Positions 35,312-47,129 of a DNA stretch of 64,000 bases are shown here, piece after piece. Under the pieces are notes generated by a model, which was given only the letters and a program-made list of their open reading frames with translations, did no database searches and was not told the origin of the DNA. Position numbers and translations under genes: made by a program. Location: the NCBI GenBank assembly GCA_028023455.1, contig JAQFVV010000156.1, positions 1,199,236 through 1,263,235 on the forward strand, read 5' to 3'. Numbering within the stretch: position 1 is the stretch's first letter; the number at the start of each line of letters is the position of its first letter. Source of the stretch: Epiperipatus broadwayi (Eukaryota; Onychophora; Udeonychophora; Euonychophora; Peripatidae).

Positions 35312-36754
35312 ATTCTAGCAATAATGTTGACGATCACTCACTGGATTCACAAAACATGTTGCAGATTGGTATTAGGAAAAGGATGGTGCTGTCGGGATAT
35401 TATCCCTGTTGGAAATCTTACATTTTACATTTACTCTTTCATAATTTAGAATGCTTCAATCGAATTTAGAATAATATAAAAATCTCGCGTAAATAAGTGT
35501 TATTATAAGAATGAAATTGTCGCGCCACACTAGCTAAAATATATTAATCGTTAAAATTATATAGATAAATATTAACTTAATTCTTATATTTATGCGTTAT
35601 ATATACTTAATTTTTTTAAAAATAGTTTCGAGCCTAAAATTTTTAATAAATACGTATTTACTATATATATATAAAACTGATAATAAAAAAAAAAGAACTG
35701 TACTTGATCGTCCCGGTCACCATAGAAATTAACTAGACAATAGATACCGAAACCAAATGATATACGATTATTGTCAGTGATGATTTACCATTGTCATTCA
35801 TCGTCTGTATTTATAACCATATTATAAATTTTAATTAATTTTTACCTCATTATGAAAAGATAATTCTGTTTTTTCCCCTAATAATATATCTAAAACATTA
35901 TAGTATTTCTTGTTTGGAATAACTCCTCTCCCCTTTCCTATACAATGTATTTATTTCTACATATAAAGATAAAATTAACATTAAATAGTCTATTTCAAAA
36001 CAAAGATTTCACTAATAAACTCTAATAGACAAATAGAGAGAAAGAAGTCACATAGGAAAAACCGTTCTTGTTTATCTAGCTAAGAATATTTATTATCATT
36101 CACTAACTAATGTTAAATAATTAGTTAGCTGATAGGCTATGAACTAACCAATGTTACATCTAATTTAAACCTGGATCAAATTCAAATTCAGATATGAAAA
36201 GCAAGTGGATGTGATATTTGTGTACAGAAAAATTATCTACTTATATATATATATATAAAAGAATTTGTCTTATAGAAATCATGACCACAAATTCTAAAGG
36301 CAATCATTGAAGGGGGGGGGGTTACTAGAAACAAACAGTAAAAATAATTTTCAGTACTAATAATACCTATAATATCCAAATCAAAAAAGTTTATTATATA
36401 TATATCAATAATAGTATATATAATTAGAAAATAAAAGTAAAGACTTTAAACAAAGCAGATGTGTCAAAAACTAATTTAAAAAAAAAAAAAGAGAGGAAAA
36501 TAATTATTAAAAAGTTTTGAGTAAAATTAAAAATATTAAATTGTTGGAAAGTATAGACAAAATAAATATTATTGAAGAAAAAGCTAAGACTATGTAAACA
36601 ATAGTTAGAGCTAAGAAGATTATGAAAGAAATTTAGGAACTGACATAAATATGAAAAATGAATAGGAAAGTTAAAGAAAAAAAATCATAATGATATCTAA
36701 AATAATGTGGGTTACTTTTAAAAATAAGACATGCATATATACTATTCAAATTTG
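35312..36754. other. AT-rich sequence, nothing recognised
   Basis: No gene or element with definable ends. Confidence 0.5.
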
Positions 36755-37245
36755 TACTCACTACTTTGACATCAGCAACTTCAGGAAAATAAATTAATGA
36801 TTATTATTAATCACTTAATAAACTAAATATTATTTTAGCCTAGATATAAACTTTAAATCTCATTTAAAAATTAATGGACATGTTTTGTAATTATATATAA
36901 ATAAATCGAATAGCTCAACTTTGTCTAACATTTTTAATGTGTAATAATTTCTTAAAATATACATAAAAATCTCCATTAAACTACAATTTTTGAAACATGA
37001 ACAGTCATTGAAAAAAAAAAAAAAAACAAATATCCCCCCATGTTAAAACAAAACTCATCAATTGGTCCAGGTCACAATCTTTTTTACATGTATTCATCTC
37101 TTGTTCAGTATTTATCTGAACTAGTGATTATCTTCAGTTTAATAAATAATTAGTAATAATCATTAGTAATTGTGAATGCATAAAGTTTAATACTTATAAA
37201 TCAAAGTGTAACAAATTTGGTGTTGATAAATTTTGAATAAATAAA
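36755..37245. repeat. Dispersed repeat family R1, inverted pair
   Basis: The left part (about 36750-36880, TTTGTACTCACTACTTTGACAT, GATATAAACTTTAAAT) matches R1 in plus orientation. The right part (about 37130-37230, TAATAAATAATTAGTAATAATC, TTATAAATCAAAGTGTAAC) matches it in minus orientation. Confidence 0.5.
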
Positions 37246-39112
37246 GATATGTAAGAAATTATGACTTGGGATTAATTGATGTACTGTTCAGTGTAAAATA
37301 CCCATCTTGGGGTTATTCTTTTTTTTTTTTTTCAGATATTTTTATTTATACATTTCAAGAATGTGTAATGAAGTGGAGATTTTAAGTATATATATTGTAA
37401 TGGATGTTTAAGACACCATTACAAAAATTATAGTTTTATAGGGGTGAAGAAAATAAAATAAATTTTTATATAAGATTTCGTTTGTAAAACTTGATTAAAA
37501 GTTTTTTTTTTAATGCTTGTACAAATATATATGTATGTGCGTGGGAATTATATTTTAATACCACAGTTATATTTGGTTTTTAATTTTAATTTTGAAAAAA
37601 AAAAAAAACTAAGATTATTTTTTTTGTTAAATTTATGTAAAAGTAAAATGTACAAATAAATTGCTTTTCAGATTTGGGGATTTAGATTGATAAGGCTAAT
37701 TAAAAAGAAAGAAAATAAAAAGAAAAGAATTTTTCATTAGGTAATTCCTAGATCTGTAAAGGGCAATTTATTTTGTTAATTAGATAACTATTGGTATCTA
37801 GATAGAGAATTTTTAAATTTTAATTAAAAAAAAAAAAAAGTTGGGTAATTGGTTTAGAGATATGATTCAGCTATAACAGGCTGAATCAGGCCATTGGATT
37901 ATCTTTGACTAGCTTTCAATACTTGCATGAGCTAGAATACTTGCACCAGCGGAAAGGACAGACACCAACTCTGACAGGAGAATTGCTCAACTATTCCTGC
38001 CAAAAATACTTGGAAAGAACAATTCCTACATATTCTGAAAGCTGACCCAGTAATTATTCTACCTAGAATGAACATTAAACCTACAGCAAGAATATTTTCT
38101 TTACCATGATGTGCTAAGCTTCTCGCCAGGACAGGTTCGGACATCCTGTGTCTCCATTAACTGCCTATAATGCCATAAGAACTGGCTCCAAAGAAACCAC
38201 TAACCAACTCACCCAAGCCTACCGTCAGTGACTCCCGAGTAACGGACTACACTTAAAGAAGTCTAGTGCACTAGCGTTTAACTAAATTATTAAGGTACCT
38301 TATCTTCCACAGTTTAAATAATTTTGTTGTCTTAGATTTGTTTTCTTTTTTAAATATAAATATTTTTCAAGTTATATCTTATGTAATTCGATTTCTGAGT
38401 GCTTGATATTTTTTTTTCTTTTTAACGAGTGCTAGTTACCTATTACTGTCCGTCTTATTTAAGTCTTAGTAAGTAAGATAGTAGTTTATTTTAATCTCAC
38501 ATTCCTTGTCATTACAGAGCACAGTCTAGATATTACAGACTAATTTAATTGGCTTTTGGCTGGTGACCCATTTTTTTATTAGCCGTACTTATATCGCGAC
38601 CTTAATTATTAGTAATAGATGATCACAAAATATAATAGTCTTTAGTTTTATTTCTTAAAGCTTCCAATTCGTTTTTTAGGGGCACGTACGGTCGTTTTAA
38701 CCCTTTCTATAGGTAGATCGTGAGCTCCTAGCCTGTCTCACTCAGAGGGAGATCAATCGATTGAAAGTAATAACTTTCAACACTCTTTTTATTATTAATG
38801 TTTTGGAAGCTACCTTCGCATTTCTTCTGTTTCGACATAAGTTTGCATAAATCTCAAATATGGAGATCCAGCCTTTTCCTAACTATGGGTTATAAGCAGG
38901 AAGCTACCCCTCTTCTTACATGAGATCACTGAATACTTGCTAATACTTCTGCTACGGTCAGTATTTTGCACTCTTTCACGCACCGAAAATCGCCCTCAAA
39001 GCCATATAAATATTTAAATTCAATTTTGACGAATGTACGTGTAGTACATATTTTAGGTGGGCTTTAAAGATTATTATTTAGATTTCTGTTTACTTAACCA
39101 TGATACTAATAA

Positions 39113-40733
39113 AATTATTTAGGTAATCCTGACTTTTAGCGTCCCGAACAATTCGCCCTCTATTTTTAAAAAAATGAACTAACTACTTTTTCACACCTAA
39201 AAAAAAAGTGTATGTAACTATATCCAAGTGTAAATGCTAATAAAAAAAAAGTTAAAATAAATACTTACATTTACATGCGTATTTTTCACTTATAGCGGTC
39301 TTTGCTGTATATAGAACTGTAAATAAATGACGTATATTAACTCTAAATGTTTTCACATAAAGAATAATAAATAACAAAAAAAAAACTTACTTTTTTAGGC
39401 TGTATTTAGACTCACGCAATTTGGTCACACGTCATTTGTGACACGAGACAAATTATACCACGTGGAATTCTGTCCTTCTAAAAAATGGCAGCTACAGTGG
39501 CTCTCACAACCATAGTCCCGCCAAATGAAATTATGTCTGTTTCGGAAGTTCTGGCAGAAAGTTGGAATACTCGCCGTCTCATAGAGCAATTTCAAACTGT
39601 GGAATTGACCCTGAAGTGGCTGGCCAGGAGGCGTCTGCTAAAGAACAGCATGCTCTGTCTGTGTTGCAACATTGAATGTTCGCTGGTAAAATATTCGGCT
39701 GGCATAGATGGTGTCAGATGGCAATGCAAAATGTGCAAACAACGTACAGCAGTACGAAGTGGCTCATTTTTTTCACGCAGCCATCTGGGTTTGAACACCA
39801 TTGTTCACATAGCATTTTGCTGGTCATATAATGTGCCTGTTTGGATGATCGTTCGCGAGACGGAGGTCAGCGAACGAGTGATCATAGATTGGTGTAATTT
39901 TTGCCGGGAAGAATGTGCTACATATTTCGACAGAAATACAGCACTTCTCGGCGGATTTGATGCCAATGGCGAACCACAGATAGTCGAAATTGACGAGTCG
40001 TATTTCTTCCATCGGAAATACAACCGAGGAGCCTTCAGAGAAGGCCGTTGGGTGTTCGGTGGAATAGAAAGAGGCTCGAAAAAATGTTTCCTATCTGAAA
40101 TCGCAGACAGATTGGCTGCCACCCTGGAACCACTGATCCAGCAACACATTTTGCCCGGAACACATATTATCAGCGATGGATGGCCTGCGTATAACAATAT
40201 TAGCGGTCTTTCCAATGGTGTCTATCTCCACTCTGTCGTATCCATCAAGACAACTTTGTTGACCCGGATGACGAGGATATACACACCAATAATGTTGAAA
40301 ATCTGTGGATGAGAGCAAAGTGTAAGCTAAAATACCAATTTGGGATGAGCAGACCTTTGTTCTCATCCTACCTGCGGGAATTTTGTTTCAGAAATATGCA
40401 CGCACGCGACGACCTTTTCGTGCATTTCCTCACTTGTGTGGCTTCCAACTACTCCTAAAAAAGTAAGTTTTTTTTTGGTTATTTATTATTCTTTATGTGA
40501 AAACATTTAGAGTTAATATACGTCATTTATTTACAGTTCTATATACAGCAAAGACCGCTATAAGTGAAAAATACGCATGTAAATGTTTTAACTTTTTTTT
40601 TATTAGCATTTACACTTGGATATAGTTACATACACTTTTTTTTTAGGTGTGAAAAAGTAGTTAGTTCAGTTTTTTAAAAATAGAGGGCGAATTGTTCGGG
40701 ACGCTAAAAGTCAGGATTACCATTAATTATTTA
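39113..40733 (+). mobile_element. Merlin-family DNA transposon with long terminal inverted repeats
   Basis: The element spans 39122-40724 and is flanked by a 9-bp duplication, AATTATTTA, at 39113-39121 and 40725-40733, the length expected of Merlin elements. The terminal inverted repeats are about 270 bp (39122-39401 and 40455-40721), starting GGTAATCCTGACTTTTAGCG and nearly identical apart from a 10-bp indel and a few substitutions. Three extra bases (ATT) follow the right repeat. The element carries one transposase gene. The homologous position in the 3' LTR (44385-44393) has a single AATTATTTA and no insertion, giving an internal empty site. Confidence 0.92.
39485..40458 (+). pseudogene. 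Merlin (IS1595/ISXO2-like) transposase, one frameshift
   Basis: The ATG frame gives 275 codons to a stop at 40312. The N-terminal region has CX2C pairs (CLCC at about 58-61 and CKMC at about 82-85), a zinc-ribbon pattern typical of IS1595-type transposases. The DDE-type core follows: first Asp in EIDESYF (about 171), with FGGIERGSKK downstream, second Asp in ISDGWPAY (about 231). After HSVV the frame is lost. The expected motif QDNFVDPDD and the third acidic residue in NNVENLW (Glu at 40297-40299) appear in the +2 frame, which continues to a TAA at 40456-40458. One single-base deletion near 40236-40245 explains this. The stop codon lies at the inner edge of the right terminal repeat. Such enzymes cut and paste their own element; this copy is probably inactive. 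Confidence 0.9.
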
Positions 40734-40939
40734 TTTACATAGTTGATTTTGTTTTCTGTTGCTATCTTTTCAATTTTCCGAACAAAACGTATAAGTTCTC
40801 ATTTGCTTGATTGAGCTAGTCCGGCGCATTCGATTCGCATATCCTGTAACCCCTTAAAAATAAATGTCTAGTTCCAAATTTCGGACTAGTGGCGCCCTGA
40901 TGGTCAGTTTATGCAAGTCTAAAGCTTTTGTCCGGTATA

Positions 40940-41331
40940 TAGGATAGTAATTTTTGGTGCAACCAAGCATGGGAGCCGATATTAAAACTTTACGTGAGAT
41001 GTTTTGTTCGGATGGTTGGGAAAAATAACCAGAAACGGTAGGCAAAAATAGGTGAAATAAAGTTAGTGGTAAAATAGAAGTTGATGGAAAGATGCAGGTA
41101 GTTTCGGATCTGTCCATATTTAATGTTTTGATATTCAAAAAGAGTTTATTAATTAGTTCGATGTTCGCAAAGTTTTTTAAAAAGTAAAGAGTTTAAGTTT
41201 GATTTTTAAAAATAAAATAAAGTTAGCTGTTGAAGATTAAAAAAAAAAAAACGTTAATAAACAGATTTAAAAGAAAAGTTCCGTTGGTAAATTGAAAAAA
41301 ATAATTAGATTGTATTGAGGCTAAGTTTATT
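40940..41331 (+). other. LTR element 5' untranslated leader
   Basis: Non-coding leader between the 5' LTR and the gag-like ORF, including the possible primer-binding site near 40952-40966 and an A-rich tract at 41240. Confidence 0.5.
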
Positions 41332-42147
41332 TTGAAAATGGAATCTAAAGAAGAAAACGATAGGGAAGTAGGTTTGGAAGAGAGCCCAGTTTCATTTAAA
41401 CACCCCCAGATAGTAGAAAAAGAAGAGAGCGAGACACAGATGATGATGAAGATGATGATGAAGTTGATAATAGAAATGAAACAAAATCAGCAAGCCGAGA
41501 TGAAAGAAATACGACAGGAGTTGCTGGAAATAAAACAAAATATAACAAAACAAAATATAGAAATAAAACAGAGTCAACAAACAATACTGGAGGAGCTGAG
41601 AGCAGAAATGAAAGGAATGAGAAAGGAAATATTGAAGACAGTCGACAAAAATCAGGCAGCTATAGAAGCCATAGAGAAAGATTCGAATAAGGAGGTTCAG
41701 GAAGTTGAAATAGTAAAGGAAGAAGCAAAAGACATAAAAGATGAATTAGAACAGGATAGCATTAGAACAGGCAAGGTAGAAATAGAGATAGAAGTGGGTA
41801 GAGATTGGATGCAGATAGGTGGTGAGATAGAAAATGCAGATCAAAAGACAGAGAATAACGTAAAAGAGTTTTTGCAAGAAACTAAAAGTAAATTGGTTAA
41901 AATAACTAGCGGTTGTGAATATGAATTTGAAAAGAAGAGAGTTAAGAAAAAAGTTAAGGAGTATGATTTTAAGGCAGAGATAAAAGCTATCTATAGAGCA
42001 ATTTTATTTGAAAAGACTATAGAAGAGGGATTCGTTCCATTTGTTATTAACAAGGTGGTCTGTACTAAAGTGAGACACATTGAACAAATATATTTAGCTC
42101 GGCTAAAAGGTTGTAAGATAGACGAGCTACAAGATAAAACAGAATGA
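41332..42147 (+). CDS. Gag-like coiled-coil protein of the LTR element
   Basis: A 271-residue ORF starting at ATG 41332, the only sizeable frame in the LTR element interior. It is rich in Glu and Lys. Residues about 30-105 form a heptad-like coiled coil (MMMKLIIEMKQNQQAEMKEI and following, with repeated EIKQ units). Residues 110-170 are acidic, and residues 185-271 form a more globular C-terminal region containing YEFEKKRVKKKVKEYDFKAE. The start of typical invertebrate Ty3/Gypsy gag proteins is similarly coiled-coil, but I see no CCHC zinc knuckle and no major homology region. Assembly into particles is inferred from position only. The ORF is intact, so either it is young or it is maintained by recombination. 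Confidence 0.6.
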   Translation: MKMESKEENDREVGLEESPVSFKHPQIVEKEESETQMMMKMMMKLIIEMKQNQQAEMKEIRQELLEIKQNITKQNIEIKQSQQTILEELRAEMKGMRKEILKTVDKNQAAIEAIEKDSNKEVQEVEIVKEEAKDIKDELEQDSIRTGKVEIEIEVGRDWMQIGGEIENADQKTENNVKEFLQETKSKLVKITSGCEYEFEKKRVKKKVKEYDFKAEIKAIYRAILFEKTIEEGFVPFVINKVVCTKVRHIEQIYLARLKGCKIDELQDKTE

Positions 42148-42701
42148 GAAAGAGACAAGGCAATAAATTATAAGCGAAGGACAAATAAAAGGGGGAAAGG
42201 AACGTACATTAGAGAGTCAGTAAAAATAAAGAGAGAACCGCCTGACCGAACATAAGTGATATTGATCAGAGGTACTGCTAAAAAAAAAAAATTGAATGGA
42301 TTTGTAATTGGAGTACGAGTTGGGAATGGAAATTTATTTCGACGTAGGTGATAAGCCTGAATGAATTTTGTAAATAATATTATATAATTACAACTATATA
42401 TGTGTGAGATAAACAATATTACATTTTGATATTTTGAATTCTGTTCGTTTTTATTTAATAAAATGTATAGTGGCTATCGTAATTGTATTACTTTGTTGTA
42501 AATAGTTATTTTAATAGATCACCAGTATATTCCTGAAAATTTATGTTACTTACAAATGATTTAAAATAGTATTTGTTAGGGTAGTCGGATGGATTTGATT
42601 TTTTTTTTAAAGTGAGAACAAACTTAGAGAAAACTGATTAGTGGTAGGCAGAGCAAAGTCAACTAAGTTTTTTTTTTTTTTTGTGATGACGGAGAGGCAG
42701 T
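42148..42701 (+). other. LTR element interior downstream of gag-like ORF, no pol
   Basis: 550 bp of non-coding sequence where pol would begin, ending in the purine-rich GGAGAGGCAG next to the 3' LTR. Confidence 0.6.
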
Positions 42702-44603
42702 TGTAATGGATGTTTAAGACACCATTACAAAAATTATAGTTTTATAGGGGTGAAGAAAATAAAATAAATTTTTATATAAGATTTCGTTTGTAAAACTTGA
42801 TTAAAAGTTTTTTTTTTTAATGCTTGTACAAATATATATGTATGTGCGTGGGAATTATATTTTAATACCACAGTTATATTTGGTTTTTAATTTTAATTTT
42901 GAAAAAAAAAAAAACTAAGATTATTTTTTTTGTTAAATTTATGTAAAAGTAAAGTGTACAAATAAATTGCTTTTCAGATTTGGGGATTTAGATTGATAAG
43001 GCTAATTAAAAAGAAAGAAAACAAAAAGAAAAGAATTTTTCATTAGGTAATTCCTAGATCTGTAAAGGGCAATTTATTTTGTTAATTAGATAACTATTGG
43101 TATCTAGATAGAGAATTTTTAAATTTTAATTAAAAAAAAAAAGTTGGGTAATTGGTTTAGAGATATGATGGATTATCTTTGACTAGCTTTCAATACTTGC
43201 ATGAGCTAGAATACTTGCACCAGCAGAAAGGACAGACACCAACTCTGACAGGAGAATTGCTCAACTATTCCTGCCAAAAATACTTGGAAAGAACAATTCC
43301 TGCATATTCTGAAAGCTGACCCAGTAATTATTCTACCTAGAATGAACATTAAACCTACAGCAAGAATATTTTCTTTACCATGATGTGCTAAGCTTCTCAC
43401 CAGGACAGGTTCGGACATCCTGTGTCTCCATTAACTGCCTATAATGCCATAAGAACTGGCTCCAAATAAACCACTAACCAACTCACCCAAGCCTACCGTC
43501 AGTGACTCCTGAGTAACGGACTACACTTAAAGAAGTCTAGTGCACTAGCGTTTAACTAAATTATTAAGGTATCTTATCTTCCACAGTTTAAATAATTTTG
43601 TTGTCTTAGATTTGTTTTTTTTTTTAAATATAAATATTTTTCAAGTTATATCTTATGTAATTCGATTTCTGAGTGCTTGATATTTTTTTTTCTTTTTAAC
43701 GAGTGCTAGTTACCTATTACTGTCCATCTTATTTAAGTCTTAGTAAGTAAGATAGTAGTTTATTTTAATCTCACATTCCTTGTCATTACAGAACGCAGTC
43801 TGGATATTACAGACTAATTTAATTGGCTTTTGGCTTGTGACCCATTTTTTTATTAGCCGTACTTATATCGCGACCTTAATTATTAGTAATAGATGATCAC
43901 AAAATATAATAGTCTTTAGTTTTATTTCTTAAAGCTTCCAATTCTTTATTAGGGGCAAGTACGGTCATTTTAACCCTTTCTATAGGTAAATCGTGAGCTC
44001 CTAGCCTGTCTCACTCAGAGGGAGATCAATCGATTGAAAGTAATAACTTTCAACACTCTTTTTATTATTAATGTTTTGGAAGCTACCTTCGCATTTCTTC
44101 TGTTTTGACATAAGTTTGCATAAATCTCAAATACGGAGATCCAGCCTTTTCCTAATTATGGGTTATAAGCAGGAAGCTACCCCCTTCTTATGTGAGATCA
44201 CTGAATACTTGCTAATACTTCTGCTACAGTCAGTATTTTGCACTCTTTCATGCACCAAAAATCGCTCTCAAAGCCATATAAATATTTAAATTCAATTTTG
44301 ACGAATGTACGTGTAGTACATATTTTAGGTGGGCTTTAAAGATTATTATTTAGATTTCTGTTTACTTAACCATGCTACTAATAAAATTATTTATTTATTT
44401 ACTTAGTTGATTTTGTTTACTGTTGCTATCTTTTCAATTTTCCGAACAAAACGTATAAGTTCTCATTTGCTTGATTGAGCTAGTCCGGCGCATTCGATTC
44501 GCATATCCTGTAACCCCTTAAAAATAAATGTCTAGTTCCAAATTTCGGACTAGTGGAGCCCTGGCGGTCAGTTTATTCAAGTCTAAAGCTTTTGTCCGGT
44601 ATA
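42702..44603 (+). repeat. 3' LTR, uninterrupted
   Basis: About 1,902 bp, direct repeat of the 5' LTR. The pre-insertion sequence of the Merlin target (AAAATTATTTATTTATTT) is preserved at about 44383-44400. Confidence 0.92.
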
Positions 44604-45419
44604 ATATATTGGAATGGTAAATATATAATGGTAAATGAGTTTGGATCAGGAGCCAAGTACATAACAATGTTGTATTAAATGTGTATGTAAATTTTGATTC
44701 AAATAAATATTTATATTAGATAAAAATTGGATGGTTAATAAAATTCAAATAGAAAGGATTCCATTCAAATATATAATAATATTAACCAAAGTGATGATGC
44801 TGATGATGATTTATAACATAAGTACAAGTCTTCCCAAAAGTACTTTATTTGTTTTTTTAGTTTCAATAATAAAATAAAACTTTAAGGCCCCAAACCTTCC
44901 TTCTAAAGAGAAAGATTACTTTTTGGAAAAGTTATTAATTTTCAATCCTCATCATTTACAAATTGTTATGGCCATCCTTGCATATCCTCCAGTAGATTGC
45001 ATGATTTGTCAGGGTTGTGGATATTATTAGCATATTGGATGTTAAAAGCACAATGTTTGGAATAAGTTTGATAAACAAACATAAACTAAATTCATTAATA
45101 AAAAAATAACTTAACAATGCATAAATAAACCTGTTGCATATATAATCAAAAGTATTAATACTTATACAATACATGAAATATAATAGGAATAAAATATATA
45201 TTTATTTCATTTTATGATTAAGGCTTTATAATATTTATAATGATAAGATCCGACTATGTGAAATATTTAAACAGTTCTAAACCATGGTTTTCTGCATTCC
45301 TCCAAAGTTGGTAATTCTTCTTCTTGGGCACTGGTGATATTAGGGAGGAAATAAATTTTAAATCTTAATTAAGTCTTGAGTATCTGTTTTTTGCTTGAAT
45401 GTAAATATATGAAATAATT
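44604..45419. other. AT-rich sequence, nothing recognised
   Basis: No supported gene or element. Confidence 0.5.
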
Positions 45420-46760
45420 CAGTTTAACCAGCCCCCACCCCCATGTGCAATATCATTTTAGATATACTTAAATTTTTCATTTTATCACCCAATCTTAACA
45501 CTTATGAATAAAGACATCTGGGGGAGGGGGGGTCAAATAAATTCCAAAGTGCATTTGATGCTCAATTAACACTTTTCACTTGGTCCTGATAACAATTTTT
45601 TTACACATCATTATTATTTTCATTATGTGTTCAATTGTTCTTAATATCAAATTATTATACTTTGATTTATAAGTGTTGAATTATATGCACTCACAACTTT
45701 GATATTAACCACCTAAAATAGGCACCTTAATGATAATTAATAATCATTTATTAAACTAGAGATTATCCCTAGCTCAAATATAAACTTTAAATATGTAATA
45801 TAGGGTATATGAGCACAGACTTTCACATGACCCACCACTCTCCACACATATATACTATAAGTGCTCAGATATATATTAAGATAGACAATCTTCATACTTT
45901 AATGGACAGGCTCCAATATACTACACACTCCAACTCTTCAACCGTCCATCCAATTGAAAATCTGATGATGGAATGCTCGAGGGCCACCCTGAGGCCAAGA
46001 TTCTTGTCACAGTCTGTGCTCATATACCCTATATTACATATATTGACACAGGTATGTAATAAGCCTGTGTTTCAGTTAAACTTTAAATGTGTTGAATTGT
46101 CTGTACTCACAACATTGATATTAACCACTTAAATTAAGTGCATTAATGATAATTAGTAATCATTTATTAAACAAGAGATTATTTCTAGCTTAAATATAAA
46201 CTTTAAGCCCAAAGATTCGGGCATTTATTTTTAATTAAATATTAACACATGGAATATATCAATTGTATCTCTCTTTTGCCATGCATAATGTATGTTTTGG
46301 ATATAATTAAAACTTCCATTCCACCACACATTCTTAAAATATATAAAGATATCTGGAAAAAATGTTCTCCAAGATGAATTTGGGTTGCTGAACTGTCCAG
46401 ATCATAATTCCTTATATATGATTTTATCGTTTGTTTAGTATTTAACAACCCCAAATTATTATATTTTGCTTTAACAAGTGTGAAATGTTCAGCACTCTCT
46501 ACTATAATGCTAACCATTTCATATAAATACATGAATAATTATTAGTAATTGTTTATTAAATAGAGAGTATTCCTAACCCTGATATAAACTTTGAACATCA
46601 AATAAAGATCAATAGATTTGGTTTTTAACTAAACATGAACACATATGAAATAACTCAACTTTATTTCTCTTTTTCTATGTGTAATATCTTTGATATAATA
46701 ATGACTTTTATTCCTCCACACATTCTTGAAACATATCTTATTTCTATGCCCAAGTTACAA
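45420..46760 (+). repeat. R1 repeat family, about three successive copies
   Basis: The block AAATTATTATACTTTG, TGCACTCACAACTTTGATAT, ACCACCTAAAATAGG, AATAATCATTTATTAAAC and ATATAAACTTTAAA appears at about 45650-45790, again at about 46075-46210, and more diverged at about 46450-46600. ACACATTCTTGAAACATAT-like segments lie between. The first copy is interrupted by the MITE at 45791-46041. Non-coding, class unknown. Confidence 0.6.
45791..46041. mobile_element. MITE with 31-bp perfect terminal inverted repeats
   Basis: A 251-bp element whose first and last 31 bases are exact inverted repeats (ATATGTAATATAGGGTATAT at the left end, running on into GAGCACAGACT). It is inserted in an R1 repeat. 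The interior (TTAAGATAGACAATCTTC, TTTAATGGACAGGCTCCAA, TTCAACCGTCCAT) also occurs, decayed, at 13366-13500. No transposase. The open frame at 45809-46132 crosses its boundary and is incidental. Confidence 0.85.
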
Positions 46761-47129
46761 GACTAACTTCAACATCTAGAATTCATAATTTTACTATTTT
46801 AATAGCTACTAAATTAGATAAAAGATATAAGGTCACTATTATTCTAAAATTGTAATTAATAGTGGCATTACAATCTACTTCTCATATGTGTTTGTTTAAT
46901 ACTGGTTTATATATATGTTTTATCTTTCAACTTATATATGGTTATCAGTAACCTGGAAGTCAGACCCGCAATAATATATATATATCTTTTAACTTAAAAG
47001 CAGAGTATGCACTAAATATGATTAATATAATAGACCATATTTATTAGCTTAATAAATATATATACAATACATAATAAAGAAGTTTACATTACCTCACCCT
47101 AAGGTTTACAAAACTTGTAATTAGTATGA
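46761..47129. other. AT-rich sequence, nothing recognised
   Basis: No supported feature. Confidence 0.5.

Larger units (their letters stand above)
37396..40939 (+). repeat. 5' LTR, interrupted by a Merlin transposon
   Basis: About 1,930 bp of LTR sequence split at 39121 by a 1.6-kb DNA transposon plus its target duplication. It is roughly 98% identical by eye to the 3' LTR, with a 29-bp block near 37868-37896 (CAGCTATAACAGGCTGAATC and following) that the 3' LTR lacks. A minus-strand open frame at 37932-38144 is conserved in the other LTR only because the LTRs are near-identical; I do not treat it as a gene. Confidence 0.9.
37396..44603 (+). mobile_element. LTR retrotransposon without pol
   Basis: Two direct repeats of about 1.9 kb (37396-40939 excluding its insertion, and 42702-44603) flank a 1.76-kb interior. 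Both LTRs start TGTAATGGATG and end CCGGTATA. The flanks show a 6-bp ATATAT repeat on both sides, a possible target duplication but in TA-rich sequence. Just inside the 5' LTR, TTTTTGGTGCAACC could be a primer-binding site. A purine-rich GGAGAGGCAG precedes the 3' LTR, fitting a polypurine tract. The interior codes only for a gag-like coiled-coil protein. There is no protease, RT, RNase H or integrase, so the element is non-autonomous. The class (probably Ty3/Gypsy-like) is inferred, not shown. Confidence 0.88.

Noticed and set aside
37932-38144. Conserved 70-codon minus-strand frame present twice (also 43206-43418)
   Set aside because: Both copies lie in the LTRs, whose near-identity explains the conservation; no domain or start context supports a gene.
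39805-40215. 136-codon minus-strand frame inside the Merlin element
   Set aside because: Antisense shadow of the transposase, which has clear DDE and zinc-ribbon motifs on the plus strand.
45809-46132. 107-codon plus-strand ORF
   Set aside because: It crosses the boundary of the 31-bp-ended MITE and has no domain.
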